Of a DNA stretch of 15,496 bases, positions 7,577 through 14,480 are shown in pieces (positions within the stretch are counted from its first letter, which is position 1; every line of letters starts with the position of its first letter). The position numbers and the translations under genes are program-made. The stretch comes from Lawsonibacter sp. (GTDB lineage Bacteria > Bacillota > Clostridia > Oscillospirales > Oscillospiraceae), in contig JAAWLY010000033.1 in NCBI GenBank assembly GCA_022798155.1, positions 1 through 15,496 of the forward strand, given 5' to 3'. The notes below the pieces were generated by a model. That model was given only the letters and a program-made list of their open reading frames with translations, did not search any database and was not told the origin of the DNA.

Positions 7577-8224
7577 ATGGACACATACGAATTTATCGCA
7601 CGGCACAAGGTGATCGCCATTGTCCGCAGAATCTACGGCAAGGATCTGTTGAATCTGTCAAAAGCCCTGTGCGCCGGCGGCGTGAGGCTGATCGAGTGTA
7701 CTTTTGACCAACAGGACCCGGACTGCGTAAAAAAGACGCAGGAGGCCATTGGCCAGCTGTGCGGACAGCATGGAGACGAGATGATGTTCGGGGCGGGTAC
7801 CGTCCTGACGCCGGAGCAGGCGGAAGCGGCGCGCGAGGCGGGGGCAAAGTATATTATTTCGCCCAATGTCAAGGAGTCGGTGATCCGAAAGACCAAGGAG
7901 ATGGGCCTGGTTTCCATCCCAGGCGCGATGACCCCCACAGAAATCCTGGCCGCCCACGACTTCGGCGCTGACTTTGTTAAACTCTTTCCCGCCACCACAC
8001 TGGGCTTTCCCTATATCAAAGATATTTTGGCGCCCATTACTCATGTGAAGCTGGTGGCCACCGGAGGCGTTACTGAGAGCAATTTCCAGCAGTATCTGGA
8101 TCTGGGATTTGCCGGGGCGGGGGTCAGCGGGCGGCTGACGGATAAAAAGCTGATTGCTGAGGGCAATTGGGCGGAGTTCACCCGTCGCGCAAAGGTCTTT
8201 TCTGATATGACAGCGGGCAAGTAA
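7577..8224 (+). CDS. KDPG/KHG aldolase paralogue with altered active-site motif
   Basis: This is a 215-residue class I aldolase of the KDPG/KHG family. It shows GAGTVLTPEQ (72-81), the Schiff-base Lys135 in VKLFPA, and the phosphate-site ATGGV. Catalytic Glu40 is present, but the family motif EVTLRT reads ECTFDQ, so the carboxylate-binding arginine is replaced. It is therefore clearly different from the aldolase at 158-787, and may prefer another 2-keto-3-deoxy sugar acid phosphate or a 4-hydroxy-2-oxo acid. I prefer the ATG at 7577 (GGAG 9 bases upstream) to the in-frame ATG at 7562, which has no visible ribosome-binding site. It is transcribed divergently from the transporter operon and appears monocistronic; no clear terminator follows. 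Confidence 0.88.
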   Translation: MDTYEFIARHKVIAIVRRIYGKDLLNLSKALCAGGVRLIECTFDQQDPDCVKKTQEAIGQLCGQHGDEMMFGAGTVLTPEQAEAAREAGAKYIISPNVKESVIRKTKEMGLVSIPGAMTPTEILAAHDFGADFVKLFPATTLGFPYIKDILAPITHVKLVATGGVTESNFQQYLDLGFAGAGVSGRLTDKKLIAEGNWAEFTRRAKVFSDMTAGK

Positions 8225-8354
8225 AGGACCTGAGTGAAAAGGTCGATGGGCGAGGAATTTTGTCCGCCCGCATGGCAAAAAAATCGCAGCAATCTTAAAA
8301 CGGTTCAAACTCCGGCTTTTTTGCCGTGCCGGCCCGGTTTGGTGATTTTGGCTC

Positions 8355-8371
8355 ATATGCACATTGCATAT
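8355..8371. promoter_or_regulatory. Small dyad upstream of the CarD-operon promoter
   Basis: ATATGC and GCATAT flank a 5-base spacer, followed by TTTTTG, about 20 bases before the -35 element of the next operon. It may be an operator or a weak terminator for the aldolase gene. The stem is too AT-rich to decide. Confidence 0.25.
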
Positions 8372-8389
8372 TTTTGTAAATGATACCCT

Positions 8390-8418
8390 TTGAAAATTAT
8401 GCAAATTTCCTCTAAAAT
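8390..8418 (+). promoter_or_regulatory. Sigma-A-type promoter for the CarD operon
   Basis: TTGAAA (8390-8395) and TAAAAT (8413-8418) are separated by exactly 17 bp in an AT-rich context. The start point would be near 8425, shortly before the ribosome-binding site GAAGGA at 8437-8442. Confidence 0.65.
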
Positions 8419-8450
8419 AAAAGTATCTCAAGAAATGAAGGAATTTGCGC

Positions 8451-8690
8451 ATGAAACGGATCAAAGCGGAATGCCTGGAGCAGACGCTCCACTTTCTTCT
8501 GAAGGATGGGTTTTCCCTGGAGGAGGCCAGGCAGCAGGTTCAGCAGGAGTACAAGACCTATCGGGCCCAGCTGGACCGCCGGGGAACCCTCTACAAGGTT
8601 CTGGAGGAAAGCGAACAGCCCGACGGTTCCCTAATCATTAAAATCAAGCGGCAGAACAACTACCACCCGGTGGGCGGTTATCTGGATTGA
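8451..8690 (+). CDS. 79-residue protein of unknown function
   Basis: This is a small, highly charged protein that I do not recognise. Its N-terminal half looks helical (LEQTLHFLLKDGFSLEEARQQVQQEY). The C-terminal half ends in a basic strand, IIKIKRQNNYHPVGGYLD. It has no signal peptide, membrane segment or cysteine pair. The ATG at 8451 sits 8 bases after GAAGGA and behind a good promoter. An in-frame TTG at 8445 would be too close to that site. The gene overlaps the TTG-initiated form of the next reading frame by 4 bases, or precedes its ATG by 8, so the two are cotranscribed and probably translationally coupled. Coding status is supported by promoter, ribosome-binding site and coupling; function is unknown. 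Confidence 0.75.
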   Translation: MKRIKAECLEQTLHFLLKDGFSLEEARQQVQQEYKTYRAQLDRRGTLYKVLEESEQPDGSLIIKIKRQNNYHPVGGYLD

Positions 8691-8698
8691 GCGCCGCC

Positions 8699-9214
8699 AT
8701 GTATGCTGTAGGGACGTACCTTTTATATGGAAAGCTGGGCGTCTGCCAGGTGGAAAAGATTGGAGCGCCGCCCTTTCAGGAGGGAGAGGAGGAGTATTAT
8801 ACCCTCCGCTCTGTGTTCTCCACCAGCGGGGAGCTGATTTACATCCCGGTGGACGCGGCGGTGTCCGTGCGTCTGCTGGTTGGCGGCAGCGAGGCGTCCG
8901 ACTATCTGGATCAGATTCCGGAGCTAAAGCCCGAGGCATTCAGCTCCAGAAAGCCTGCGGAACTGGCGGCGCATTATCAGCAGGTGCTCTCCTCCTGCGG
9001 GCCGAAGAACTGCCTGCTGCTCATCAAGGAAATCTACCTGAAAGAGAAGGAACTGGCCGCCCACAAGAAAAAGCTGGGACAGATGGATTCCCGGTACCTG
9101 AAAATTGCGGAGCGTCTGGTGTGCGAGGAGTTTGCCGTGGCGCTGAACACCAAACCGGAGTCCATCAAGGGTCAAGTGTACGCAGCGATAGAGCGCGAAG
9201 GGACCGTGCAATAG
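8699..9214 (+). CDS. CarD/CdnL-family transcription regulator
   Basis: This is a 171-residue protein with an N-terminal CarD/TRCF RNA-polymerase-interacting domain (about 1-60; VGTYLLYGKLGVCQVEKI, then ELIYIPVD). A helical C-terminal domain (about 85-165) contains LIKEIYLKEKELAAHKKKL and RYLKIAERLVCEEFAVAL. CarD-type proteins bind the RNA polymerase beta subunit and change open-complex stability at many promoters. I place the start at ATG 8699 because the family normally begins with this Tyr/Phe-x-Val-Gly pattern. A TTG at 8687 overlapping the previous stop would add four residues. Neither start has a strong ribosome-binding site, in keeping with coupling to the upstream gene. It is followed at once by a strong terminator, and is probably a housekeeping-type unit unrelated to its neighbours. 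Confidence 0.88.
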   Translation: MYAVGTYLLYGKLGVCQVEKIGAPPFQEGEEEYYTLRSVFSTSGELIYIPVDAAVSVRLLVGGSEASDYLDQIPELKPEAFSSRKPAELAAHYQQVLSSCGPKNCLLLIKEIYLKEKELAAHKKKLGQMDSRYLKIAERLVCEEFAVALNTKPESIKGQVYAAIEREGTVQ

Positions 9215-9223
9215 AAAACGGGA

Positions 9224-9259
9224 AGGGCCGCAGGATGATCCTGCGGCCCTCTTTGCTTT
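9224..9259 (+). terminator. Rho-independent terminator of the CarD operon
   Basis: An 11-bp perfect GC-rich stem (AGGGCCGCAGG and its complement) with loop ATGAT starts 9 bases after the CarD stop and is followed by CTTTGCTTT. On the minus strand the stem is followed by TCCCGTTTTC, so it may also stop the convergent esterase transcript. Confidence 0.88.
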
Positions 9260-9270
9260 GGTAGTACCAA

Positions 9271-9434
9271 AAGGGCTCGTTTGAAAAATGTTAGAACGCC
9301 CAAACGACGGGACTTTCGTCCCTATGTTTCCCCATTTTCTTGAAATACATCCAGTATTCCTGCGAAAAATTGTGTTTGCCTGGCGGCGAAATCCCTCGTT
9401 GTTGAGCATGCTTCCATTTTTCAAGCAACGCCTA
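9271..9434. repeat. Full copy of dispersed intergenic repeat (MITE-like, ~160 bp)
   Basis: This element is framed by imperfect terminal inverted repeats: GGGCTCGTTTGAAAAATG on the left (from 9273) and, read on the other strand, GGCGTTGCTTGAAAAATG on the right (ending 9432), 14 of 18 positions alike. Its left half matches the copy at 15399-15496, including about 26 identical consecutive bases (9339-9364). Its right half matches the remnant at 84-135. It has no transposase or convincing open frame. It lies between the CarD terminator and the esterase gene, whose TAG stop (9434-9432) is at the tip of the element. Confidence 0.8.
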
Positions 9435-10334
9435 GTTTACTGAAATGCCAAACTCTCTCCGGAAGGACATCACAACACCCTGCCCGATCCATTCCGTGAC
9501 GTCACAAGCCTTCGCGTTGAAGCCGTGGATACATCTGGGCATCAAATAGAACTCTACAGGAATGGCATCTTTTTGAAGGTTTTGAACATATTGCATGCTT
9601 TGGTCGCGTAGAGGGTCATACTCCGCCGCAATTACCATTGTGGGCGGAAGTTCGGAATAATCCAGTGCCACATTGGGGACCGCATAGTAAGAGGGCAACT
9701 GGCCGTTTAAGTCCCGGCAATACAGACGCACCTTATCCGCCAACTTATGTCCGCTTACAATCGGCGCATCATAACGCATTTGTTCTGCGGACAACAGGGG
9801 TTCCAGTCCCAGCACCGGCGTATTCAGTACATTCAGCTTAATCTCCGGTCCGCCATGGTCGCGGATATAAAAGGCCATCCCGGCACACAGGCAGCCGCCC
9901 GCACTGGTCCCATAAAGCCCCATCCGCTCTGGGTCGCCGCCCAGCTTTTCAGCGGCATTCTCATAAAGCCAGTTCCACACAGCAAGGCAGTCCTTCAGCG
10001 GCTCAGGGAACCGGTACTCAGGCGCCAGCCGGTAGTTCAGGGCCACAACTATGGAGGGGACATTCAATGCCAGATTTGTTACCCGATTGTTGTCGTTTTC
10101 GTAGCTCCCGGACACAAAACCTCCCCCATGGACATCCATAATAATGGGCAGCTTCTCTGGCCCAACATTTTTCGGACGGAAAATCTTCACTTCAATCTCT
10201 CGCTCCGGGTCCGGCACGGAGATTTTGTCATAGATAACCTCCAACTCCTCCGGCGGAACATATTGGGCTACCTTCTTGTTTTCGCCGGGCTTATTCCAGT
10301 CCCGAAAACTGGGGTGCAGGTTGTATTTTATCAT
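9432..10334 (-). CDS. Alpha/beta hydrolase, HSL-family esterase
   Basis: This is a 300-residue carboxylesterase of the hormone-sensitive-lipase (family IV) type. The oxyanion-hole motif HGGG is at 69-72, nucleophile Ser144 in GTSAGG, acid Asp240 in EYDPLRD, and His270 in CIHGF. GTSAG replaces the commoner GDSAG, placing it in the GTSAG-type subgroup. The NYRLAPEYRFP segment (100-110) is also typical. There is no signal peptide, so it acts in the cytoplasm, probably on short acyl esters. The ATG at 10334 follows GGGGAGGA and lies 3 bases after the metallo-hydrolase stop, in one operon with that gene and the CitMHS transporter. Its stop codon is at the edge of the repeat element. The natural substrate is unknown. 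Confidence 0.92.
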   Translation of the reverse strand: MIKYNLHPSFRDWNKPGENKKVAQYVPPEELEVIYDKISVPDPEREIEVKIFRPKNVGPEKLPIIMDVHGGGFVSGSYENDNNRVTNLALNVPSIVVALNYRLAPEYRFPEPLKDCLAVWNWLYENAAEKLGGDPERMGLYGTSAGGCLCAGMAFYIRDHGGPEIKLNVLNTPVLGLEPLLSAEQMRYDAPIVSGHKLADKVRLYCRDLNGQLPSYYAVPNVALDYSELPPTMVIAAEYDPLRDQSMQYVQNLQKDAIPVEFYLMPRCIHGFNAKACDVTEWIGQGVVMSFRREFGISVN

Positions 10335-10337
10335 TGT

Positions 10338-11234
10338 TCAGTCCTCCCCATAATACATTTCCCACTGGCTGGTGCTGTAAATCCGTGTCACTTCTTCCAG
10401 AGACAGGGTCAAAAATTCCTGATAGAGCGTTTTCAGCTCCGTCATAAACCGGGTCCACTCGCTGGGATCCACAAAAGCGTCCTTCTCCCCATTCAGCACC
10501 CGCCGACGCTTTTGATAGGTATCATTGTGGAAGGGGTGGTTCCCCAGCATAATATCCACCTTCTCGTCCCACACCTTGTCCAGCGAGGTCAGGAACTGCT
10601 CCCGCAGGCTCATAGGCAGGCCGTTCCGTTTCAGCTTTTCCTTGGACAGCGCAGCAAAGCCGGCCCCGCCGTAGATGCCCACCCTGCGGACAACCCCGTG
10701 GTCCTCCAGTTCCCAGAAATGTGACATAACCCCTTTGGTGTGGCCCGGCGTTAAAACGCACCGCATCCGGGTATTTCCCAACTCCACAATATCCCCGTCC
10801 CTTAGCTCCACGTCGGGGACAAAGCTCTCGTTAAATGGGTCCAGGGTCAGATTCATCCCCTGGAGACGGTCCGGGTTTTCACGCATATCTTGGGCGTCCA
10901 CCTCACCCAGGAAAGTCTTGGCTCCCGTCAGATGAACCAGGGCGTTCACCGCTCCGTAGTGGTCCGGATGGGCGTGGGAGACCACAATATATTTCAGGTC
11001 CTGAAGCCGGAAGCCCAGCTTGCAGATGCCGCCCACCAGACCGGGCAGGGCCGAGGCGCAGGGAGTATCCAAAAGGATCAGGCCATCCCCCGTATTGATC
11101 AGATGGCTGGAGCACCACAGATTTCCGACAAAATACAGGTTTCCGGCAATCTGAAAGGGCTCGCGCCAGAGCAAGTAGGGGTGCTTCTTGCTCGCTTCAG
11201 GGGGCATCATATTGCCAAATCGATTGAACTTCAT
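10338..11234 (-). CDS. MBL-fold metallo-hydrolase, B3-like, cytoplasmic
   Basis: This is a 298-residue metallo-beta-lactamase-fold hydrolase. Zinc ligands are visible in HAHPDH (His87, His89, Asp91, His92), PGHTKG (His165) and GNHPFH (His233). The pattern HxHxDH with a late histidine and no metal-binding cysteine resembles subclass B3 enzymes. There is no signal peptide, so a true secreted beta-lactamase is unlikely; a lactonase, thioesterase or other hydrolase on an imported compound fits better. I chose ATG 11234 because AGGTGG lies 5 bases upstream. An in-frame GTG at 11243 would overlap that site. The gene is 19 bases after the CitMHS gene and 3 before the esterase gene. The C-terminal region (about 240-298) is helical and may cover the active site. 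Reaction unknown. Confidence 0.9.
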   Translation of the reverse strand: MKFNRFGNMMPPEASKKHPYLLWREPFQIAGNLYFVGNLWCSSHLINTGDGLILLDTPCASALPGLVGGICKLGFRLQDLKYIVVSHAHPDHYGAVNALVHLTGAKTFLGEVDAQDMRENPDRLQGMNLTLDPFNESFVPDVELRDGDIVELGNTRMRCVLTPGHTKGVMSHFWELEDHGVVRRVGIYGGAGFAALSKEKLKRNGLPMSLREQFLTSLDKVWDEKVDIMLGNHPFHNDTYQKRRRVLNGEKDAFVDPSEWTRFMTELKTLYQEFLTLSLEEVTRIYSTSQWEMYYGED

Positions 11235-11253
11235 AGAATCCACCTTCCTTATT

Positions 11254-12564
11254 TTAAATTTTAGCCAGAGGGATCACGCCAAATATCAGAGCAAAGGCAA
11301 TTGAGATAATATTGGTCACAGTCTGAATCCGCACCGCGTGTTTACAGTATTGGTTCAGGTCCAACTCCAGCAGGGAGCAGCCCACCACGTTCGCTGTATT
11401 GAAGGGGGTAGAACCAGTGGCCAGGGTCATATTTACCAGGTAGGGGGCGATAACCGCCATACCGGTCAGTCCGAACTGGGCGCCCACCGCCATAAACACC
11501 GGATAGAGAGTGGTGTACACGCGGCTGGGGATGTACCGCACAAAGATAACAATAGGAACCAGCATGATGATATGCAGATGCTGCATCAGGAAGCTGGGGA
11601 ATACGGCAATCAGGGTTTCGCCTAGGGCTTTGACCATGCCCATGTCCATAAAGATAGCCAGATAGACGCTAATGCCCAGCATCATCAGCAGGGTGTCTAC
11701 ATAACGGGCGGCATTTTTCTGGATGATCTTTCCAAAATCCTTGGGGTAATTGACGATAATCATATAGGCTGCACCAGCCATAAATACCAGGTAGGCCGGA
11801 ATCTTGAAGGCGACCAGCCCCACCATCAGGACCACAAATACCAGAAGGTTTGCCCAGAACAGCTTGGGTCGGCGCAGCTGGTTGTCCGACTTTTCAGTCG
11901 ACTCTTCCACGTCCTCCACAACCTCCAGTTTAAAGCTGCCAACTGCCTTTTTATGGCGGTACGCGTAGTAGCACCACTGGAAAATAATGCCGGGGATCAT
12001 GCACAGGGCCATCCGGGAGGCGGCAGAGGCCAGCTCCTGGGGCTCGCAGCCAAGCACCACCGAAACGTTGATGGCACCGGCGCTCCAGGGCAGAATCATC
12101 ATCACGGCCAGCCCGGTCTGACACAGGATAAAGCAGGTCTCCCGGCTGAGTCCGTACTTTTTATACAGCGGGAGCAGCACCGGGAAAATGATCAGGAAGG
12201 TCACCGTAATCTGGGCGGTCAGGCCGCACAGAAGAGCCACCGCGGTGGTCAGGATCATCAGCAGGATCACGTTCATACGGCCGCCCAGCAGCCGCATCAG
12301 ACCGTTGATCATGGTCTCAAACATACCGCTCTCAGTAAGCATGGAAAAATAGATAATGGCAAACAGAAGCAGATAGCCGCCCGAGGCCATGCTGTCGTTC
12401 ATTTTTGCCAACAGGGATGTGCTGATCTCAGGAATGCTATATCCCAGGCACAGGGCTGCCCCAACGGGGATAAACAGCAGAGCCAAGTACATAGGTACCC
12501 TCTTTTGGAAACCCGCGAGAATGATTAGGACTACCATAAGGATCGCAACCAACGTGATGTTCAT
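11254..12564 (-). CDS. CitMHS-family organic anion (citrate-type) transporter
   Basis: This is a 436-residue integral membrane protein with about twelve hydrophobic segments, the usual CitMHS size. Its N-terminal pattern (LLFAIIYFSMLTESGMFETMI, from 66) resembles metal-citrate/proton symporters such as Bacillus CitM. The central cytoplasmic loop (about 203-233) is strongly charged, with VEDVEESTEKSDN. The late segment GSTPFNTANVVGCSLLELDLNQYCKHA is split here as GSTPFNTANVVG followed by CSLLELDLNQYCKHA and resembles the substrate-binding region of the family. The ATG at 12564 has a strong GGGAGGAG upstream. It is first in an operon with the metallo-hydrolase and esterase genes, so it probably imports their substrate. 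Citrate itself is not proven; family members differ. Confidence 0.85.
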   Translation of the reverse strand: MNITLVAILMVVLIILAGFQKRVPMYLALLFIPVGAALCLGYSIPEISTSLLAKMNDSMASGGYLLLFAIIYFSMLTESGMFETMINGLMRLLGGRMNVILLMILTTAVALLCGLTAQITVTFLIIFPVLLPLYKKYGLSRETCFILCQTGLAVMMILPWSAGAINVSVVLGCEPQELASAASRMALCMIPGIIFQWCYYAYRHKKAVGSFKLEVVEDVEESTEKSDNQLRRPKLFWANLLVFVVLMVGLVAFKIPAYLVFMAGAAYMIIVNYPKDFGKIIQKNAARYVDTLLMMLGISVYLAIFMDMGMVKALGETLIAVFPSFLMQHLHIIMLVPIVIFVRYIPSRVYTTLYPVFMAVGAQFGLTGMAVIAPYLVNMTLATGSTPFNTANVVGCSLLELDLNQYCKHAVRIQTVTNIISIAFALIFGVIPLAKI

Positions 12565-12617
12565 AGCTCCTCCCTCAACTTTTAAAGTGATTTGTAATAT
12601 CGGAATTCCTTGGTAAT

Positions 12618-12674
12618 ATCATAGAAAATTTCAAAAAAACAATCAATAATTTAGTCGATATAATATAATGTCAA
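12618..12674 (-). promoter_or_regulatory. Promoter region of the CitMHS-hydrolase operon
   Basis: On the minus strand TTGATT (12646-12641) and TATGAT (12623-12618) are 17 bp apart. A second, weaker arrangement is TTGACA (12674-12669) with AATTAT 17 bp on. The TTGACA overlaps an imperfect AT dyad at 12657-12672 that shares CATTATAT with the palindrome upstream of the SLC13 gene. Confidence 0.5.
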
Positions 12675-12676
12675 AA

Positions 12677-12696
12677 TTGCATAAACCAGGGTGCAA
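12677..12696. promoter_or_regulatory. TTGCA-N10-TGCAA inverted repeat, possible operator
   Basis: TTGCA (12677-12681) and TGCAA (12692-12696) form a 5-base inverted repeat around 10 bases, just upstream of the CitMHS promoter candidates. It could bind a dimeric regulator. It overlaps the terminator T-tract of the preceding gene and may be chance. Confidence 0.25.
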
Positions 12697-12737
12697 AAAA
12701 ACAGGCCGCTGGCGGTCTCACTCCGCCAGCGGCCTGT
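12695..12737 (-). terminator. Strong rho-independent terminator of the SLC13 gene
   Basis: A perfect 15-bp GC-rich stem (ACAGGCCGCTGGCGG and its complement, 12701-12737) with a 7-base loop is followed on the minus strand by TTTTTT (12700-12695). It lies 75 bases after the transporter stop and separates that gene from the CitMHS operon. Confidence 0.93.
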
Positions 12738-12812
12738 AAAGTATACATTTGCAGTTTGTTTCGGTCTGTGCCGGGGCGGGAATTGCAAGGATATTTCTCG
12801 GCGCATTGGGAA

Positions 12813-14099
12813 TCATCCAAAGGGCGGGAAAATCATGTACGCTGAAAGTGCAGTCAAAAATGTTACAATCAGCAGGCAAGGCAGGGTATATTTCATAATT
12901 TTAATTGGGTTGTACTGCCCTGCCGCAAAGGCCAGTGCGCAGGTGGTGCTGCCCGTCGGGAAGCAGAATGCGTAGTTCGCCGCCAGGGAGACAACCCCCA
13001 CCATCCCACGGGGATCCATATTCCCCGCCACGGCCATAGATGCCACCAGAGGGATCAGCACCGCCACAGTCCCGCCGTTGGAGAGAAAGGTGGTCATCAG
13101 GGATGTGAACATACAGATGATTAAAAGGATCAAGAACCCGTTGTCCGTCCAGCTGATCAGCTTCAGCAGCAGATTGCCCAAAACCTCCGCGGCTCCGGTT
13201 TTTGTCAGCGCCCCGGTTACGCCCAGAATGCCAGCCAGCATCCAGACCGTGTCAGAGGCCACGCTGCCGATCAGCTCCTTCGTATTCAAAATCTTGGTGA
13301 ACCCCAAGGCGCAGACACAGGCCGCAGGGAAAATCCACATCAGGTTCCCAAAATACGAGTTGAACACCAAAACTACAATTGTCGCTGCAAACAGGAGATA
13401 GATGAATATTTCCTGCCATTTATGAAGAGAACTTGCCTCTATCTTAGTATCGGAAACATTGGCCAGATTCAGGTTTTTTTGGGGAAACACTTTCCAAATA
13501 AAGAGCACAATCACCAGCATTGCCAGGCTGGGAATAATCCTCATCCGGAAATTATCCCCATACTGGAACAGATACTGGGGATCGGTAACAATTCCGCCCA
13601 TGTAGGCGTTTGCGTTAAAGTCACGGGTCGCGCCCAGGCCTACGGGAACCAGGCCCTCCCAGCAGACGTTGAGCATCAAAAGCGGCATGATGACCCGGGA
13701 GGGGGACACCTCGCCTGTGTCAGGCAGCGCGTCCATAAAGGCCAGGATCATGGCCATAGCTACAATGCCAGGCATGATAATCAGCATAACTACATAGACG
13801 CCCACCATAATCACAATCAGCGCCATATCCCGCTTGCCCGCCATAGCTCCCAGCAGCCCTTTTAATTTAAATGCTAGGCTGGTCTTCTGCAGCGCCGCAC
13901 TCATGGCAAACATGGAAGCAACCATAATGATATTTTGGCTGCTCAATCCTGTAAAGGATTCTGGAATCGTATTTATACCGGCGATAACCAGCGCGACGGA
14001 ACAGGCCATAGTGATCAGCCCAAAGGGATATTTCCCGCTTAGGAACAGGATAGACATGATAACTGTGATCACCAGGGTAATGATGATTTGAGTATTCAT
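12813..14099 (-). CDS. SLC13/DASS-type anion transporter
   Basis: This is a 428-residue integral membrane protein with about eleven hydrophobic segments. Its features recall the divalent anion:Na+ symporter / SLC13 group and the wider ion-transporter superfamily: SNGGTVAVLIPL (from 340), and near the C-terminus CFPTGSTTCALAFAAGQ (from 379). A second substrate-site-like helix-loop is ESFTGLSSQNI (47-57). The likely substrate is a di- or tricarboxylate or related organic anion. The only start available is ATG 14099. The nearest strong ribosome-binding site, AGGAGG, is 15 or more bases upstream, an unusually long spacing. It is divergent from a LysR gene, the common layout of a regulator and its target, and has its own terminator. 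It is only distantly similar to the CitMHS protein downstream. Confidence 0.85.
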   Translation of the reverse strand: MNTQIIITLVITVIMSILFLSGKYPFGLITMACSVALVIAGINTIPESFTGLSSQNIIMVASMFAMSAALQKTSLAFKLKGLLGAMAGKRDMALIVIMVGVYVVMLIIMPGIVAMAMILAFMDALPDTGEVSPSRVIMPLLMLNVCWEGLVPVGLGATRDFNANAYMGGIVTDPQYLFQYGDNFRMRIIPSLAMLVIVLFIWKVFPQKNLNLANVSDTKIEASSLHKWQEIFIYLLFAATIVVLVFNSYFGNLMWIFPAACVCALGFTKILNTKELIGSVASDTVWMLAGILGVTGALTKTGAAEVLGNLLLKLISWTDNGFLILLIICMFTSLMTTFLSNGGTVAVLIPLVASMAVAGNMDPRGMVGVVSLAANYAFCFPTGSTTCALAFAAGQYNPIKIMKYTLPCLLIVTFLTALSAYMIFPPFG

Positions 14100-14167
14100 A
14101 AAGCCGTACGCTCTCCTCCTGGAAAACGATTTCCCTCCTCTTTTTCTCTGTTTTTGCCTGAAATCTC

Positions 14168-14197
14168 TTGCGCAAAAGCATTATATACTATATAATG
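14168..14197. promoter_or_regulatory. Perfect AT palindrome carrying -10 elements on both strands (LysR operator candidate)
   Basis: CATTATATACTATATAATG (14179-14197) is a perfect palindrome about one central base. It contains TATAAT on the plus strand (14191-14196) and on the minus strand (14185-14180). On the plus strand TTGCGC (14168-14173) lies 17 bp upstream of TATAAT, giving a candidate LysR promoter with a leader of about 270 bases. On the minus strand the -35 is weak, as expected of an activator-dependent promoter. The dyad contains the T-N11-A pattern typical of LysR-type sites. Confidence 0.5.
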
Positions 14198-14397
14198 AAG
14201 CACAATTTCCGAAACATTCTGATTCCTCCCCGATCTGTTTCTTGATGTGCGATGTTGTGATTTATGTTAAAATCTGCAGCGAAAAAAGTCAATTCATTGT
14301 ATGATATAAGCTATTTCAAAAACCGAATAAGCCCGAAGCAGATGGCGCCTCAAGCCGGAGATTATTCTGCTCTTGACATAGTAATATGAAAGGCAAC

Positions 14398-14412
14398 CTA
14401 ATGACAGCTTCT
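14398..14412. repeat. Solo repeat end, CTAATGACAGCTTCT
   Basis: These 15 bases are identical to the right end of the repeat remnant at 133-147, with partial similarity continuing a few bases upstream. No partner end is visible nearby. It is probably a leftover terminus of a mobile element. Confidence 0.4.
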
Positions 14413-14480
14413 GAAGCAGAGTTTAAAATGATTTTCAATCTTGGCATTTCATTCAATCTTCCCTTTTAATGAGGTGTGAT

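Larger units (their letters stand above)
14100..14480. promoter_or_regulatory. Divergent intergenic region between SLC13 and LysR genes
   Basis: This 381-base AT-rich region holds, from left to right, the purine-rich leader of the SLC13 gene with two AGGAGG sites, the palindrome at 14179-14197, AT-rich sequence without clear features, a TTGACA at 14373-14378 (18 bp before a poor -10, CCTAAT), the repeat-derived CTAATGACAGCTTCT at 14398-14412, and the LysR ribosome-binding site. No small gene is convincing here. Confidence 0.5.

Noticed and set aside
7386..7613. 75-codon open frame in the divergent intergenic region
   Set aside because: AT-rich, no ribosome-binding site, and it overlaps the start of the aldolase gene in another frame.
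8225..8330. Possible terminator of the second aldolase gene (GGGCGAGGA with TCCGCCC near 8247-8270)
   Set aside because: The stem has a bulge and is not followed by a T-run on the plus strand, so I do not call it.
10338..11234. Possible antibiotic-resistance beta-lactamase
   Set aside because: It has B3-like metal ligands but no signal peptide, and it is in an operon with a transporter and an esterase. The fold covers many hydrolases, so resistance is not supported.
12691..12975. 94-codon plus-strand open frame downstream of the SLC13 gene
   Set aside because: It reads through a strong terminator hairpin and the antisense strand of the transporter gene, with no start signals.
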